A DNA stretch of 64,000 bases from Bacteroidota bacterium (lineage in GTDB: Bacteria > Bacteroidota > Bacteroidia > Cytophagales > Cyclobacteriaceae): contig VGMW01000002.1 in assembly GCA_016866235.1 (NCBI GenBank), forward strand, positions 186,001 to 250,000. The letters are read 5' to 3'. The notes beneath the pieces were generated by a model that worked only from the letters and a program-made list of their open reading frames with translations, ran no database searches and was not told where the DNA came from. Position numbers and translations under genes: made by a program. Positions 61,741-64,000 of this stretch are shown here, in pieces (positions within the stretch are counted from its first letter, which is position 1; each line of letters begins with the position of its first letter).

Positions 61741-62139
61741 ATGCCGGTCAGCAAAAAAAAGATTATCAAAAGTCTGGACAGTCTAAGTGAAGAGCTTCAG
61801 GCACTGATCAAGAAACAATATCCAACTGGATACGAGGCGAGCCTCAACCGCATCACTACTCCTAAAAAGGAAACAATTTTTGTGTTTCCTCTGGAAACCG
61901 ATGAGGCCACTTACCTGGTAAAAGTCCCCGCTACGAAGAACAGTGAGGGTGATTACGATGTTGATTTCAGAAAAGAAAAAGGACAATTCGAACCTTCCGG
62001 TCGCGCAGCCGATGATCTGGAATCCAATGGTGATGATATGGATCAGGATCAGGAGGACGGAGACGATTACGATGACGACGATTCCGGCGGTGGCAGGGGA
62101 AGAAAGGATCCCAGCTACGAACCGGATTTCGATAATTGA
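61741..62139 (+). CDS. Small protein with acidic C-terminal tail
   Basis: A 132-residue cytoplasmic protein. The N-terminal two thirds are a compact mixed domain (VSKKKIIKSLDSLSEELQAL, then IFVFPLETDEATYLVKV and GDYDVDFRKEKGQFEPS). The last 40 residues are strongly acidic (SNGDDMDQDQEDGDDYDDDD) before a basic RGRK patch and a final FDN. I do not recognise a family. The layout recalls proteins that mimic DNA or bind basic partners, but that is speculation. It is transcribed ahead of hupE. Confidence 0.65.
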   Translation: MPVSKKKIIKSLDSLSEELQALIKKQYPTGYEASLNRITTPKKETIFVFPLETDEATYLVKVPATKNSEGDYDVDFRKEKGQFEPSGRAADDLESNGDDMDQDQEDGDDYDDDDSGGGRGRKDPSYEPDFDN

Positions 62140-62214
62140 TTTTCATCGGCCCCCGGTCATCAGCCAACGGGTTGCCATTGTTGCAGGGGTAAAAGCTTAA
62201 CCAACTGTTTTTTT

Positions 62215-62799
62215 ATGGATGTTTTCCCTTTGTATTTCGGAATAGGGAAAGACCATATCCTCGATATTGGGCAAGGTCTGGACCACATACTTTTTGTTCT
62301 GGCTTTAACGGTTATCACCCGTCCCCAGGAATGGAAAAAAGTGCTCATACTGATCACCTCCTTCACGGTAGGTCATTCACTCACCCTTGCCCTGGCCACC
62401 TTGAATGTAATTGCTGTACCGTCGGCGTTTACAGAATTTTTGATTTGTCTTACCATTCTCATCACCGCCGTCTCAAACCTGTTCGTCAAAAACGTTGAGC
62501 CTAATGCTCCGGTGTTGAATTTCTGGTACGCCGGCGTCTTTGGATTAATCCACGGACTTGGATTTTCCAACATGTTGCGCGCAATGCTTTCAGGCTCTAC
62601 AGATCTGATTTGGCCCCTGTTTGCTTTTAACGTTGGATTGGAGTTTGGACAAATCATTGTCGTTGCCTTATTTTCACTGCTAACCTTTGCCGCTTTGGAG
62701 TGGTTTAAGGTGAAACGAAGAGACTGGATCATGATTTTCAGCGCGGCAATCGCTGGCATGGCCCTGATGCTCATCTCAGAAAGAATTGATCAATTATAA
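62215..62799 (+). CDS. HupE/UreJ family membrane protein
   Basis: A 194-residue membrane protein with about six helices and the family His/Asp motifs: QGLDHILFVLALTVITRPQ, TSFTVGHSLTLALATLNVI, FGLIHGLGFSNMLRAMLSG. HupE/UreJ proteins are nickel permeases linked to hydrogenase and urease; homologues without such neighbours, as here, have uncertain substrates and may carry other metals. No Ni enzyme lies in the window. The M1 peptidase begins 25 bases after the stop. Confidence 0.85.
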   Translation: MDVFPLYFGIGKDHILDIGQGLDHILFVLALTVITRPQEWKKVLILITSFTVGHSLTLALATLNVIAVPSAFTEFLICLTILITAVSNLFVKNVEPNAPVLNFWYAGVFGLIHGLGFSNMLRAMLSGSTDLIWPLFAFNVGLEFGQIIVVALFSLLTFAALEWFKVKRRDWIMIFSAAIAGMALMLISERIDQL

Positions 62800-62823
62800 T
62801 TTCAGACCGAAAACACCCACCCC

Positions 62824-64000
62824 ATGAAGTATCTGATTCTTTTATCCTCCCTCCTCATCGTCCTGCGCGTAGGTGCTCAAACCACTGAGCCGACCAAACC
62901 ACTTTGGCAAGGAAAATTTGAACAACTCGGGCAGCTGCTGCCAACACCCAATGAATACCGTACAGGCTCCGGTGCACCTGGCCCAAAGTACTGGCAACAA
63001 CGCGCTGATTATGAAATCAACGTTGACATCAATGACGATAGCCATGTACTCACCGGATCTGAAGTGATCACCTATTACAATCAATCACCCGACGTGCTCA
63101 CCTACTTATGGATGCAGCTGGACCAAAATATTCTTTCACCAGGTAATGCAACCGATCAGACCAAAACAGGCAGCCTGAAGGACTCTACCACGACCATGGC
63201 CCTTCAACAAGACCTTGATTTGTATGGTAATTACACAGGAGGATATACCATTAAGAGTGTAAAGTCACAGGATGGTAAGAGCATTCCGTTTCTGATCAAT
63301 AAAACCATGATGCGTGTAGACATTCCTCAACCTTTGAGACCAGGTGAAAAATATGTCTTCTCCGTTGAATGGGCGTATCCCATCAGTGACCGTCTTAACG
63401 AAGAAGAAGTTGGCCGACGTGGAGGTATGGAGTACTTCCCTGAGGACAACAACTACATCTACGCCATCACCCATTGGTTCCCACGAATGTGTGTGTATGA
63501 CGATTACCAGGGCTGGCAAAACAAACAGTTTCTTGGTCAGGGTGAATTCACACTACCATTTGGAAATTATAAGGTTAAAATCACTGTGCCTGCAGACCAT
63601 ATTGTTGGCGCCACCGGAGTGTTGAAAAATCCTTCAGCGGTATTGTCGGCTCAGCATCTTCAACGTTTTGAGACGGCCAAAAAGACATTTGATAAGCCCG
63701 TAATTATTGCCACTGAATCTGAGGCCATTGCCCGTGAAAAAGTGAGGTCAAAAGAAAAAAGGACCTGGGAATATGAAGCGGAAAATGTCAGAGACTTCGC
63801 ATTCACTTCCTCAAGGAAATTTATTTGGGATGCACAGGCTGTAAAACTCAACAACGGAACGTCTTTGGCAATGTCTTATTATCCAAAAGAGGGCAATCCA
63901 CTTTGGGAAAAGGAATCGACCAAGGCAGTGAAAAATACCATCACCACATATTCCAAGTATTCCATCGATTATCCCTACCCGGTGGCGATCTCTGTTCACA
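62824..64000 (+). CDS. Secreted M1-family metallopeptidase (3' end outside window)
   Basis: The first 392 residues of an exported gluzincin aminopeptidase; the frame stays open to the window edge. A signal peptide (MKYLILLSSLLIVLRVGAQ) is followed by the N-terminal saddle domain of the family: KYWQQRADYEINVDINDDSH, VITYYNQSPDVLTYLWMQLD, RGGMEYFPEDNNYIYAITHW, GNYKVKITVPADHIVGATGV. The zinc motif HExxH lies beyond the window and cannot be checked. It follows hupE by 25 bases and probably shares its message. Confidence 0.9.
   Translation, partial: MKYLILLSSLLIVLRVGAQTTEPTKPLWQGKFEQLGQLLPTPNEYRTGSGAPGPKYWQQRADYEINVDINDDSHVLTGSEVITYYNQSPDVLTYLWMQLDQNILSPGNATDQTKTGSLKDSTTTMALQQDLDLYGNYTGGYTIKSVKSQDGKSIPFLINKTMMRVDIPQPLRPGEKYVFSVEWAYPISDRLNEEEVGRRGGMEYFPEDNNYIYAITHWFPRMCVYDDYQGWQNKQFLGQGEFTLPFGNYKVKITVPADHIVGATGVLKNPSAVLSAQHLQRFETAKKTFDKPVIIATESEAIAREKVRSKEKRTWEYEAENVRDFAFTSSRKFIWDAQAVKLNNGTSLAMSYYPKEGNPLWEKESTKAVKNTITTYSKYSIDYPYPVAISVH

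Overview
The window is a dense stretch of chromosome from a Bacteroidota bacterium, most probably a member of the Cytophagales or a close relative. The placement rests on gene content, not on a search: a GldD gliding lipoprotein, GLPGLI and DUF6089 family proteins, a TonB-type outer-membrane barrel with a carboxypeptidase-regulatory N-terminus, a 29-residue AURKAIP1/COX24-type ribosomal peptide, and the Bacteroidota -7 promoter motif TAnnTTTG upstream of several genes. There is no rRNA, CRISPR array, insertion sequence, prophage or obvious genomic island. The base composition looks even throughout. One tRNA gene (Val, anticodon GAC) is present. No stretch above 300 bases lacks a gene; the longest gap (59889-60135) holds that tRNA.

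Layout. 1-1364: the end of atpD and a short atpC, closed by a bidirectional terminator. 1432-12693 (minus): a secreted M14 peptidase, then a long envelope operon transcribed yqeY, cvpA, hydrolase, CBS protein, nadK, DUF6089 protein, uppS, bamA and two ompH/skp chaperones. 12769-17164: pdxJ (plus), mazG (minus), then a small Cys-rich membrane protein, a glmM-like mutase and a cysteine desulfurase (plus). 17212-22797 (minus): an envelope cluster in the order outer-membrane protein, TPR protein, LptC-like lipoprotein, a 59-residue membrane protein and a PpiD/SurA-type foldase. 22943-28211: anmK, a CNNM/CorC protein, NhaD and aspartate kinase. 28305-35419 (minus): a propeller-phosphoesterase, a MoaD-like protein, a SPOR protein, fumarase and an S9 peptidase. 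35553-37657 (plus): DUF6702 protein, tpiA and prmA. 37684-42445 (minus): a tightly overlapping trio of a PVC-type cytochrome lipoprotein, a 2H phosphoesterase and a TolB-like protein. 42544-47446 (minus): htpG, rng, the ribosomal peptide, a TPR protein and HU. 47561-55335 (plus): mutY, ssb, gldD, a penicillin-acylase-like protein, then DUF493, PCD, rsmI, an Lnt-like membrane protein, an inositol-phosphatase-like protein and a FeoB-associated small protein. 55340-61564: a secreted GDPD, a GLPGLI/TonB-barrel pair, tRNA-Val, a DUF1080 protein and an ECF sigma factor overlapping a small downstream gene. 61741-64000 (plus): an acidic-tailed protein, HupE/UreJ and the start of an M1 metallopeptidase.

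How the genes work together. The dominant theme is building the cell envelope: undecaprenyl phosphate supply (UppS), barrel insertion (BamA), periplasmic chaperones (two OmpH/Skp, PpiD/SurA), LPS export (LptC), peptidoglycan precursors and recycling (GlmM-like, AnmK) and gliding or secretion (GldD). Around these lie housekeeping genes and several secreted hydrolases.

I found no clearly new multi-gene system. The observations most worth following are: an intrinsic-terminator-shaped hairpin inside the N-terminal codons of the lptC-like gene; a protein resembling only the membrane half of apolipoprotein N-acyltransferase; gldD overlapping ssb with no gldE between them; an 80-nt out-of-frame overlap between an ECF sigma factor and its likely partner; the overlapping cytochrome/2H/TolB operon; and three real genes of 29, 48 and 59 codons that are easily missed.
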